16,463 bases of DNA, taken from contig DAOUUT010000046.1 of assembly GCA_030668025.1 (NCBI GenBank), forward strand, positions 1-16,463, given 5' to 3'. The notes beneath the pieces were generated by a model that was not told the origin of the DNA, searched no databases, and worked only from the letters and a program-made list of their open reading frames with translations. This DNA is from Promethearchaeota archaeon (GTDB lineage Archaea > Asgardarchaeota > Lokiarchaeia > Sigynarchaeales > SOKP01). Each line of letters opens with the position of its first letter. Within the stretch, counting starts at the first letter, position 1. Positions 7,491 to 14,864 of this stretch are shown one piece after another. The position numbers and the translations under genes were made by a program.

Positions 7491-8582
7491 ATGGAATTAG
7501 AAAAGTTATTTAGAGAAAATCTTCGAAATTATAGCGCTTATGAACCAGAAGAACAACCGGAAGGAGACGGTTGGGTAAAATTAAACTCAACTGAAAACGC
7601 ATACCCCCCAATCCAAGAAATACTAGATGATTTAAAATTAACTATAGAGAATAAAGATTTATTACGAAAATACCCCGATCCGTTAGCTCTTGAGGTTCGT
7701 AAAGCGGTTCTAAATCAACTATTGAGAAATAAAGATACATTAACTAATAGAAATACTGTTTTTGTAGGAAATGGTTCCAACGATATTTTGGATGTAATTT
7801 TCAAAGTATTTGTTAATCTTGGAGATGAAGTTATTATATTCTATCCCACTTTTGGATTATATAAAGTTTTAGCTAATCTTTATGGCGCAAAAATCACCGA
7901 GATTAAATTAGACGACAATTTTATGATACCAGAAAGTGCGTATAACCAAAAAGGAAAATTACTATTTATAAATTCACCAAACGATCCTAACGGGAAGTCA
8001 TTTGATAATGATACTATTCTTAAAATTTGCCAAAATTTTCCTGGAATTGTTGTTGTGGATGAAGCATACGCCGATTTCTCTGAATATACGTGTTTACCAT
8101 TACTGAAAAATGTAAAAAATTTAATTGTTTGCAGATCATTTTCAAAATCTTTCTCACTTGCGTCCTTAAGAATTGGGTACGCTTTAGCTGATGCTTCTAT
8201 CGTTAAAGAAATGAATAGCGTTAAATTACCTTTTAATACAAATTATATAGCACAACATGCCGCATTATCTTGTATAAAACATAGAAATAAAGTATACGAT
8301 CAAAATAAGAACATAATCACAGAAAGAAAAAGATTGTCAGAAATTCTTAATAAGTATGCAGGTATCAACGTGCTACCATCAGATGCGAATTTTATCTTTA
8401 TTAAATTTGATGACAAATCAACTACTTTAAAATTTTTATGGGATTTAAAAGATATCAAAATCCTAGTGCGACACTTCAGTAAGCCGGACCTTTATAACTA
8501 TCTTAGAATAACTATTGGAACAAAAGAAGAAAATAATAAGTTCTTACAAGGATTTAATACTGTTGCTGAGAAAGATTTATAA
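7491..8582 (+). CDS. hisC: Histidinol-phosphate aminotransferase (class I/II PLP enzyme)
   Basis: This 363-aa PLP-dependent aminotransferase is of the HisC type. HisC converts imidazole-acetol phosphate plus glutamate to L-histidinol phosphate in histidine synthesis. HisC-family signatures are N-terminal NSTENAYPP, then YPDPLALEVRKAV, the cofactor-phosphate region GNGSNDILD, NSPNDPNGK, DEAYADF (about 190-196) and SFSKSFSLASLRIGY with Schiff-base Lys219. A C-terminal YLRITIGTKEEN supplies the carboxylate-binding Arg. Length is typical. No other his gene is in view, so the gene is isolated from a his operon and could serve related substrates such as aromatic amino acids. The ATG is supported by a weak Shine-Dalgarno and a TATA box. 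The downstream zinc-ribbon gene is about 107 nt away, past a palindrome. Confidence 0.9.
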   Translation: MELEKLFRENLRNYSAYEPEEQPEGDGWVKLNSTENAYPPIQEILDDLKLTIENKDLLRKYPDPLALEVRKAVLNQLLRNKDTLTNRNTVFVGNGSNDILDVIFKVFVNLGDEVIIFYPTFGLYKVLANLYGAKITEIKLDDNFMIPESAYNQKGKLLFINSPNDPNGKSFDNDTILKICQNFPGIVVVDEAYADFSEYTCLPLLKNVKNLIVCRSFSKSFSLASLRIGYALADASIVKEMNSVKLPFNTNYIAQHAALSCIKHRNKVYDQNKNIITERKRLSEILNKYAGINVLPSDANFIFIKFDDKSTTLKFLWDLKDIKILVRHFSKPDLYNYLRITIGTKEENNKFLQGFNTVAEKDL

Positions 8583-8643
8583 TCTTCACTAAGATTTACA
8601 AACTTTTTTATTTCCAAACATCAATAAATAATTATTAGATCTT

Positions 8644-8671
8644 AAATTGTTAAAAAAGAACTTAACAATTT
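8644..8671. repeat. Perfect 10-bp inverted repeat upstream of the zinc-ribbon gene
   Basis: AAATTGTTAA (8644-8653) and TTAACAATTT (8662-8671) are exact reverse complements with an 8-nt spacer. The repeat sits about 60 nt after the hisC stop and about 19 nt before the probable start of the next gene. It could be a dyad operator or an AT-rich terminator hairpin. There is no long T run on its 3' side, which favours an operator. Confidence 0.5.
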
Positions 8672-8689
8672 TGGCGGAGTTGGTAAAAC

Positions 8690-9877
8690 ATTTTTAGAGG
8701 CGTCAATAGTAATACCCTAAAGTGCAAAGATTGTGGTTATACCATTGTAAAACCATATCCAGAAGACCAACTTTGCCCCAGATGTAAAAAATTCTTAGCA
8801 AATTTGTTTGAATATGAGGATTCCGAAAATACTGAATCAAAAAAGCTTTCTCCCCAACTATTTAAACCACAAACTATAACAGCTTCCTCAAAATTAAAAG
8901 GTAAAGTCAGAGTAAAGCGAGTAGCAACTAAATTTTCTTTAGACGACGAAAAGATTATATTAAAAGGGAATGGAAAAGGGGGAAGGGGAGAACACATACA
9001 ATTCTGTGGAATAACCTCCGTAGAGAGAACTCCCTTATTTGCAAGTAATGAGAGATTACATTATTTATTAGAATTATCAAATAACTTAGATTTCATTGCT
9101 ACTAGTATTTTAGGTGGAGACCTTGACAAAATGCTCCTCAAATCCGAAAATAACGAAGATGTAAAATGCCAATTCTTCGAAAAGAATAACATCATATATT
9201 TAATCTATGGTGTTTTTCCCGATAAAAAGGGAAAGTGGTTTCTCGAACAAATGGCGAAGTATTATTCAGAACTAATACGAAGTAAAGACATTAACAATTT
9301 AACAAAAATAGAAAAATATGAAATTGATAAAAAGTTTAAGGGTTATCTTATTTTTATCTTTAAGGAATATTTACAATTACAGGATGTATTTTCAGACCAA
9401 GAAATTCCATATTTAGAGGATTGGATAAGAATTGATTACATTGGATTGTCATCAATGTCGATTGGTGTAATTTCGCTCTTACTTGATAAAGAAGGTCAAT
9501 TGAACGTAGAAGTACCGGGAGAATTTGAGAATATAGAGGAAGCGATGGAAATGAAAGAATCGCTACTAACTGCCAAAATTGAGGCAATTGCTGCGAATAC
9601 CTTAGGAAACACTGGCGCCTATCCTCGCTGGATTGCTGTTAAATTGGGGTTTCAAAAGTATCGATTTTTAACTTTTAAAAAATATCAAAATGACTATTTT
9701 CTTTCTGCCTTATCTGAAGGAAATTTAAAGAATATCGAAAATGTAGAAGCCCAAATAGAACCAATTTTATATCATGGCATCGGTACGCCCTTTTCGGGAA
9801 ATTTAAGACCTTTCAACAAACTAAAAACTACAATTAAAGATTTGTTTAAGAACGTTCCTAAACGCGAATTTACTTAA
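8690..9877 (+). CDS. Zinc-ribbon protein of unknown function, start codon unclear (ATT?)
   Basis: The first canonical start in frame is a TTG at 8804, but the frame is open upstream to a TAA at 8684-8686. That stretch encodes an intact zinc ribbon: CKDCGY followed by LCPRC, with Cys at about residues 12, 15, 29 and 32 counting from an ATT at 8690. That gives about 395 aa. A GGAG at 8676-8679 lies 10 nt before the ATT; a GAGG at 8697-8700 points further into the frame but no usual start follows. After the ribbon comes an acidic linker and a basic beta-rich stretch. Two alpha/beta regions follow: about 135-190 (CQFFEKNNIIYLIYGVFPD) and about 230-350 (WIRIDYIGLSSMSIGVISLL). They are reminiscent of longin or roadblock modules, though I cannot confirm this. 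No membrane segment is seen. The gene is transcribed towards LRR gene 3, 72 nt away. Function is not recognised. Confidence 0.7.
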   Translation: MFRGVNSNTLKCKDCGYTIVKPYPEDQLCPRCKKFLANLFEYEDSENTESKKLSPQLFKPQTITASSKLKGKVRVKRVATKFSLDDEKIILKGNGKGGRGEHIQFCGITSVERTPLFASNERLHYLLELSNNLDFIATSILGGDLDKMLLKSENNEDVKCQFFEKNNIIYLIYGVFPDKKGKWFLEQMAKYYSELIRSKDINNLTKIEKYEIDKKFKGYLIFIFKEYLQLQDVFSDQEIPYLEDWIRIDYIGLSSMSIGVISLLLDKEGQLNVEVPGEFENIEEAMEMKESLLTAKIEAIAANTLGNTGAYPRWIAVKLGFQKYRFLTFKKYQNDYFLSALSEGNLKNIENVEAQIEPILYHGIGTPFSGNLRPFNKLKTTIKDLFKNVPKREFT

Positions 9878-9925
9878 ATTATTTATTTTTAGATCATCTT
9901 TAATTAATAAATCAGTGCATAAACA

Positions 9926-9942
9926 TTTAATTATAAATATTA
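9926..9942 (+). promoter_or_regulatory. TATA-like region of LRR gene 3
   Basis: TTTAATTATAAATATTA lies 8-24 nt before the ATG at 9950 with no Shine-Dalgarno in between. A leaderless or near-leaderless transcript is likely, as for LRR gene 1. The exact box is uncertain because the whole spacer is AT-rich. Confidence 0.35.
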
Positions 9943-9949
9943 TCGTATA

Positions 9950-10903
9950 ATGGAGTTAAATCCACAAACAATATTTGAAGAGTACTGTAATAATCACTTA
10001 GATAAATCTTCTGCTACTAATTTGTTGGTTTCTATTATTGAGAACTACGAGGAAGATGTAATTAGAGCAGATTCTATTAATATTTTAGGTAAAATTAATT
10101 TAAAAGATGAGTCTTTATTCAATTTCTTCGAAAACTTATTACTTTCTGACTCAAGTGAGATTGTAAGGAACGCTTCTGCAAATAATATTGGTGAAAATTA
10201 TCTCAATAAAACTTTAACTCTATTTAAATGGACGATTCAGCACGAAACTTCTTATCTTTGCTTAATTACTGTAATAAAGTATTTAGCAAAAATGAATTCT
10301 CGTGATTCTAAATTAATTTTAATTGAACAAGTGAAGAAAATTAAAAAGATTCAATTTTTGAGTATTGATAAAAACTTTGAGAATAAAAAGTATAAAAAAT
10401 CTCTAAAAGCTATACTCAAGACAAAAAGAATTAAAAATTTTACCAATACACAAGTAGCTGAAATTTTAATTAATTATTTAACTATAAAACACCTAATAGA
10501 CAAAATTCCGAATGTATATTTTGAATTAGACTCTAAGACAATACTAATTGAAAAATTAGATTTATCAGATCACCTTGAATTTGAAGTTAAAGGCACTCCA
10601 TGGGGTTGGAAAAACAACATTCGGGAAATTTCTGAGATATCTGGTTTACACAATTTAATTCATCTAAAAAAATTGGATCTTTCAAATAATCAAATTAAAA
10701 ACGTAAAAGGATTGATTAATCTAAAATATTTGACCCACCTAATATTATCAAACAATAAAATTAGCGATTTAGTGAATCTAAAATACCTTAACCAATTACC
10801 AAAACTCCAGTATTTAGATTTATGTGGCAATTCTATTGTGGAGGTTGTCAAAAATGATGATTTCAATTCAAATATAAGAGTTTTATTAAAAAGATACACA
10901 TAG
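9950..10903 (+). CDS. HEAT-like/LRR protein 3 (short LRR array)
   Basis: This is the third family member, 317 aa. The N-terminus (MELNPQTIFEEY, SINILGKI, LFNFFENLLLSDSSEIVR, LFKWTIQHETSYLCL) aligns along its length with LRR proteins 1 and 2. The element FTNTQVAEILINYLT (about 163-177) matches ELADILINYFT of protein 2. The C-terminal part differs. It has only three or four LRRs, of the 22-residue SDS22-like kind: LIHLKKLDLSNNQIKNVKG and LTHLILSNNKISDLVN, then LQYLDLCGNSIVEV as the last. The LPxxIG repeats of its paralogues are absent. No signal peptide or membrane segment is seen. The shared N-terminal platform with variable LRR tails suggests a common partner and different targets, which is inference. 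Confidence 0.82.
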   Translation: MELNPQTIFEEYCNNHLDKSSATNLLVSIIENYEEDVIRADSINILGKINLKDESLFNFFENLLLSDSSEIVRNASANNIGENYLNKTLTLFKWTIQHETSYLCLITVIKYLAKMNSRDSKLILIEQVKKIKKIQFLSIDKNFENKKYKKSLKAILKTKRIKNFTNTQVAEILINYLTIKHLIDKIPNVYFELDSKTILIEKLDLSDHLEFEVKGTPWGWKNNIREISEISGLHNLIHLKKLDLSNNQIKNVKGLINLKYLTHLILSNNKISDLVNLKYLNQLPKLQYLDLCGNSIVEVVKNDDFNSNIRVLLKRYT

Positions 10904-10914
10904 AATAAAGTTTG

Positions 10915-10945
10915 AAAATAAAATAAAAAATAAAATAAAAAATAA
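10915..10945 (-). terminator. T-rich tract between convergent LRR3 and RuBisCO-like genes
   Basis: On the plus strand this is a repeated AAAATAAAATAAAA pattern. Read on the minus strand it is a run of T tracts starting 8 nt after the stop of the RuBisCO-like gene, a typical archaeal oligo-T termination zone. The same tract is A-rich for LRR3 and would not end that transcript well. Confidence 0.5.
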
Positions 10946-10953
10946 GTTACAAT

Positions 10954-12270
10954 TTATTCGATCAAAGCAGTCTTTCCAGTACCCCATACTCCAAGGGCGA
11001 CTCCCAATTCCTTGTGTTCTTTAGCGTATTCCTTTACACTTATTCCTTGCATTACAGCATCAATTGCTTGCCTAAATGCTTTTGCCCCAGATGTTGGACC
11101 ATCTGGATGACTGTGAATTCCTCCTCCGCTCCCAATAAGAATATCTGTACCTGCTTCCTTCATGCATTTTTCGACCATCCCCTGCGTGATCCCTCCTGAG
11201 GGCATAGGAAGAGTAGGCTTAATGTGTTGAAAAGGAAATCTGAGCGTTTTTAAATTTTGTTCGTACCTTTCATCTAATATCTCTGCCTTACCATACGGTG
11301 CAGGAATGACGACTGTATCAGCTCCACACATTCTTGGAAATTTAGCAAGAGTTATCATGCTTGTTAATCCTGTCCAATGGCCACCAAAATATGCGCCTGC
11401 AAAATCCATGTGTCCTAAGATTGGTACATTTATTGAAGGATCTTCAGCAACAGCTCTTAATGCTTCGAAACCAGCTGTGAGATAATTTATCATTAAAGCG
11501 TTTGCGCCCATTTCGATCATTTTATCAGCGTATTCAAACATTTCTGGGAACTTACTAGTGATATTTATTGTATATAGCGTCTTCTCTCCTTTTTCTGAAT
11601 CTGCTCTGTCGACTGCTTCCATAACTTTAACTATTCTATCTTCTAAAGTATTAAATGATGGGTTTGAGATCAATTCGTCATCCTTAACGACATCGCAACC
11701 CCCTACTGCAGCTTTATAAACTAAATCAGCAGCTACATCGGCAGTGTGCCCCGTACATGGCTTTACCATATTGTTTAGTAAAGGGCGTTCGGGTACTTTC
11801 AAGAGTTTTCTGAGCCCATCAATTCCAAATTTTGGTCCTTTAAAATCTTTTAAATATTCTTTTGGAAACGCGAGATCAACTAATTTCAATCCATGTGTAA
11901 TACTAATATTACCAATAACTGAAGTAAGAAGCATTGGAATTCCATCTCCCTTAATATTTATTATTGGGAAACCAATTTGAACGAAATATAATCGCTCCTT
12001 TACATCCTTTGGAATCACATATTCGTAGTGTGGAATTTCATAGACACCTAATACCCGAGCTACATGATTTTTTCTCACTTCTTCAGTTTCTGCCGGTACT
12101 CGAACCCAAGTTCCTGTCGATTGTTCAATTGCCGCAAATCGGGATAAATAATTCACATTCATTCCTTTAGGTCGCTTGATGATATAACTTGCGATAATAA
12201 ATTTCTCTAAATCTATACCATCTAAACCTATTGCTTCTGGTATATCTAAATATTTTTGAGTACTATCCAT
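10954..12270 (-). CDS. RuBisCO-like protein (form IV-type large-subunit homologue)
   Basis: This 438-aa protein spans both domains of the RuBisCO large subunit. Kept residues (form I numbering in brackets) are Glu49 (E60), Thr54-Trp55 (T65, W66) in EQSTGTW, Asn121 (N123), Lys170 (K175) in VKPCTG, Lys196 (carbamate K201), Asp198 and Glu199 (D203, E204) in VVKDDEL, His287 (H294), Lys328 (K334) in YGKAE, Ser358 (S379) in MPSGG, and the GSGGGIHSHPDGP phosphate loop. Replaced residues are K177 by Cys172, R295 by Met288, H298 by Ala291 and H327 by Val321. True carboxylases keep these, so CO2 fixation is not expected. Form IV homologues act as enolases or isomerases on other sugar- or thio-phosphates, often in methionine salvage. 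No salvage gene adjoins it, so the substrate is unknown. The ATG at 12270 has no Shine-Dalgarno, and CTATAAATAAAAAT lies about 40-53 nt upstream. Confidence 0.88.
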   Translation of the reverse strand: MDSTQKYLDIPEAIGLDGIDLEKFIIASYIIKRPKGMNVNYLSRFAAIEQSTGTWVRVPAETEEVRKNHVARVLGVYEIPHYEYVIPKDVKERLYFVQIGFPIINIKGDGIPMLLTSVIGNISITHGLKLVDLAFPKEYLKDFKGPKFGIDGLRKLLKVPERPLLNNMVKPCTGHTADVAADLVYKAAVGGCDVVKDDELISNPSFNTLEDRIVKVMEAVDRADSEKGEKTLYTINITSKFPEMFEYADKMIEMGANALMINYLTAGFEALRAVAEDPSINVPILGHMDFAGAYFGGHWTGLTSMITLAKFPRMCGADTVVIPAPYGKAEILDERYEQNLKTLRFPFQHIKPTLPMPSGGITQGMVEKCMKEAGTDILIGSGGGIHSHPDGPTSGAKAFRQAIDAVMQGISVKEYAKEHKELGVALGVWGTGKTALIE

Positions 12271-12418
12271 AATTAAATCAAAATTAATAATTGATTAATA
12301 TTGAAAAATATTTTTATTTATAGTAATAGAAACAAAAATATGATCAGCAATAATATAACTAATTCAATAACAAGCCATAACTAAAAGAAAATAAGATTAA
12401 AAAAGTTAAAACAGAAAT

Positions 12419-13522
12419 TTATTCTTCCTCTTTAACTGCTGATTTTAAGTTAAGATATGTATTTTCAAGAACGGTTAAATATTCTAATAAAACTCGATCG
12501 GCTTTTGATTTCTTCTCGTATTCAGCTTTTATGATGTTCAACAAATACTTTGGAAATATCTTATCTATATAAAAATCTGATATTAAAGCGTAATATTCGT
12601 TATTTTTATCATCTTGGAACACCTGAATCATTTGACACTCCCATAGCATTTTCAAAACATCGTTAATGTCGTTAACGCCTTTCTTCTTTAGCTTCTCAAG
12701 GTCGTTCTTGGTTACAATTGCAGTTCTTAACAATCGTAATGTCTCGTAAACCTGAGGATTGATGATAATATCGATAACTCTTAGGTTGTCTTGCTCGGAA
12801 GTACGATAGTTTTGGAAGTATTTTTTAGTCTCAGTTTTATAGTCCGAGGCTAATTGAGAAGGTAACCCTTTATCGGCAGGGTCTTTAAGCAATTGAACTG
12901 GAGGGACTCGCAACATCAAAATATCGTTTGTAAGAAAAATTAATTCCGAGGGCATTCCCTTTACTGAAGTTTCTTTTATAATTTCTCTTTTAATCAATTC
13001 CACTAACACTCCTTCTAAATCGACAAATCCTTGCTTATACCTGTCTTTTAGCCAAACCATTAACTCTGATTTTGTGACTGTACCCTCTTCCCTTAGTCGG
13101 TTGATGATCATCCTTTTAATTTCGTCTTGATATGTCAATGCTAATCGCTGCTCTTCGTTTAAGGTAGGATACACCGACAATCTCCTGAATAAAGAAGGAA
13201 CAAGCTGTACATACGCGTCGTCTTCAAGGTTTTGCAAGATTATCCTTGATGTGTCAGCTAACCCACCTTCATACGCGTCGGTGTCGTCGTCTATATTTAA
13301 AAGTAAGAGTATGTAATACCCCTTTTCGGGTCCGGTATAATAGGAGGCTATGTTTAACGAGCCAACCATTAAGCTTATCAACCCAGATTCTCCACTATAC
13401 TCGTGAGTGCTGTACACTTGCATAAGCGTTTTGTCAGTGATTATTATTTCTTCGGGATGTTTTGCTAAGATTTCTGTACCGACTCGTTCGTCCCATTTCA
13501 TAACTACTAAACCTATTGGCAT
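12419..13522 (-). CDS. Longin-like domain fused to two winged-helix-like domains
   Basis: This is a 367-aa cytosolic protein without membrane segments. Residues 1-118 (MPIGLVVMKWDERVGTEILA, then GSLNIASYY and GYYILLLLNI) have the beta-rich start and central strands of a longin/roadblock-like fold, a type abundant in Asgard archaea and used in GTPase regulation and vesicle tethering in eukaryotes. Residues about 133-208 (EIKRMIINRLREEGTVTKSE onward, ending ELIFLTNDILML) and about 255-320 each read as a winged helix (helix, turn, recognition helix, beta wing). A Lys/Glu-rich helical tail closes the protein. Its ATG overlaps the TAA of the surface-protein gene (TAATG), and a strong GGAGGTG lies about 8 nt upstream, so the two proteins are probably made together. 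Binding to the partner's cytosolic tail is inference. Domain calls are from motif reading. Confidence 0.65.
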   Translation of the reverse strand: MPIGLVVMKWDERVGTEILAKHPEEIIITDKTLMQVYSTHEYSGESGLISLMVGSLNIASYYTGPEKGYYILLLLNIDDDTDAYEGGLADTSRIILQNLEDDAYVQLVPSLFRRLSVYPTLNEEQRLALTYQDEIKRMIINRLREEGTVTKSELMVWLKDRYKQGFVDLEGVLVELIKREIIKETSVKGMPSELIFLTNDILMLRVPPVQLLKDPADKGLPSQLASDYKTETKKYFQNYRTSEQDNLRVIDIIINPQVYETLRLLRTAIVTKNDLEKLKKKGVNDINDVLKMLWECQMIQVFQDDKNNEYYALISDFYIDKIFPKYLLNIIKAEYEKKSKADRVLLEYLTVLENTYLNLKSAVKEEE

Positions 13523-14697
13523 TATTCAGCACCTCCCTTGAATTCGTAAGTTTCGGCCGATTTCTTTTTCTTCTTTGCGTCGATCCCTAAGATTTCTTCT
13601 AACGATAAACCAATCATTTCCCATTTGTCTCCTAGCTTTTTAACTATGTACTCTTCTTTGGATGGGTATAAAAACGTGTCCGAAATAATTTTATTTCCTT
13701 TTATGTTCTTGCTCATTTCTCTTACTTTTTTAACAAATTTAGGAATTTTCGCCTGTTGAATCATTCTATAAGCAATAAGACTACCAACAACAGCAATAAT
13801 AGCACCCAAGATCATTAAGAAATAGAACATTGGAAATCCTGGAAATATTTCTAACATACCCACAATAATTGTTATAGAAATCGTTTCAGAAACAAAATCT
13901 TCTTTTGTTATGGTAATTTCACCTGGAATTACTTGAATTGCAAAGAAGGCATTAATATCATTTGTTTTAAAAGTATATGTATATACACCATCATTATCAT
14001 CATCAGTCAATGAGTATACTGTTGAACCAACCTTTAAGTTTACAGTTGCGCCCAATAAAGGAGCATCGTTATTAGATTCGTCTATTAATTGAAGTTCAAT
14101 CAATACATCTTGACCTTGAATTATATTTATTTGACTTTGCGCTAGTTTTGTAGCATTTAATAAGTAATTAAATTTTCTCGATACAATCGTTAGATCTATT
14201 AGAGCATTTCTTACTTCATAATTATCTTTACTTAAAGTAACAAGAATAACATAACTACCTATCTCTCTCGATTCTGAATCAAAATCTAAATCATATGTAG
14301 TGTTTACTGTTTCAATTAAATTAATCGTGTCGCTTATTTCTCCTTGAATTGTTCCATTGGGATATAATTTGTACCATTGATAATAACCTGCATCAAGATC
14401 TCCAATATTCTCATGAGGGTCAGTAGATATATCCTTGTACTCAAATGTGAAATTATATTCTTCTTTTACCCAAATTGTTTTTGATATATGATGCAACGAT
14501 GTATAACCGTTTAGTGAGGTGTTTATAGCACTTAGAGATGGTGGATTAATATCAACACCATCGTTGATTTCTTCATTTATACCGTCTATCTCTGTACCAT
14601 TAAAATTTATTGGGAAGAACGCTAAAACCGAACTAAACGTAAGTATCATTAAAAGTGCCGCAGAATATTTTGTTTTTCTATTAATTTTAATTCTCAT
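13522..14697 (-). CDS. Surface glycoprotein with signal peptide, one TM helix and cytosolic tail
   Basis: This is a 391-aa type I membrane protein. Basic MRIKINRKTK precedes a hydrophobic signal (about 11-29). Residues 30-285 are an extracellular beta-rich region with Ig-like features, including LIELQLIDESNNDAPLLGAT and a calcium-like acidic run DDDNDGVY. Six N-glycosylation sequons (N33, N59, N82, N114, N132, N171) all lie on this side and none lies in the tail. A TM helix covers about 288-312 (FYFLMILGAIIAVVGSLIAY). The cytosolic tail of about 78 residues is basic, with FVKKVREMSK, a structured GDKWEMIGLSLEEILG and KKKKK. This is a receptor- or anchor-like layout. The gene directly precedes the longin-wHTH gene with a TAATG overlap. 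Family is not recognised beyond the architecture, and ligand and role are unknown. Confidence 0.78.
   Translation of the reverse strand: MRIKINRKTKYSAALLMILTFSSVLAFFPINFNGTEIDGINEEINDGVDINPPSLSAINTSLNGYTSLHHISKTIWVKEEYNFTFEYKDISTDPHENIGDLDAGYYQWYKLYPNGTIQGEISDTINLIETVNTTYDLDFDSESREIGSYVILVTLSKDNYEVRNALIDLTIVSRKFNYLLNATKLAQSQINIIQGQDVLIELQLIDESNNDAPLLGATVNLKVGSTVYSLTDDDNDGVYTYTFKTNDINAFFAIQVIPGEITITKEDFVSETISITIIVGMLEIFPGFPMFYFLMILGAIIAVVGSLIAYRMIQQAKIPKFVKKVREMSKNIKGNKIISDTFLYPSKEEYIVKKLGDKWEMIGLSLEEILGIDAKKKKKSAETYEFKGGAE
13529..13536 (-). promoter_or_regulatory. Strong Shine-Dalgarno for the longin-wHTH gene, inside the upstream coding end
   Basis: The minus strand reads GGGAGGTGCTGAATAATG. 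The GGAGGTG motif lies within the last codons of the surface-protein gene (encoding GGAE), and the stop and start codons share one base. This arrangement favours translational coupling. Confidence 0.7.
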
Positions 14698-14744
14698 AAA
14701 TTCAATACCATTTTTTAAAGATTTTTTTTGAATTTCAAAAATAA

Positions 14745-14762
14745 AATATTTTTAAAAATATT
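14745..14762. repeat. 18-bp perfect palindrome upstream of the surface-protein operon
   Basis: AATATTTTTAAAAATATT is its own reverse complement and ends 48 nt before the ATG at 14697. It may include the TATA element of the operon or be a dyad operator. In DNA this AT-rich, chance is a real possibility. Confidence 0.4.
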
Positions 14763-14864
14763 AAAGCCAATTTTCATATTTAACTTTTAACTAAAATAAG
14801 ACAATATGTATTATTATTATTGTGGGTAAAAAAATGAAAAACAATCTTGTTTCAAAATGTTTCT

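Noticed and set aside
11014..12170. Three plus-strand frames inside the RuBisCO-like gene
   Set aside because: All are antisense to conserved RuBisCO sequence and have no recognisable domain.
10954..12270. Functional form III RuBisCO
   Set aside because: Equivalents of K177, R295, H298 and H327 are replaced, so a RuBisCO-like protein is the better call.
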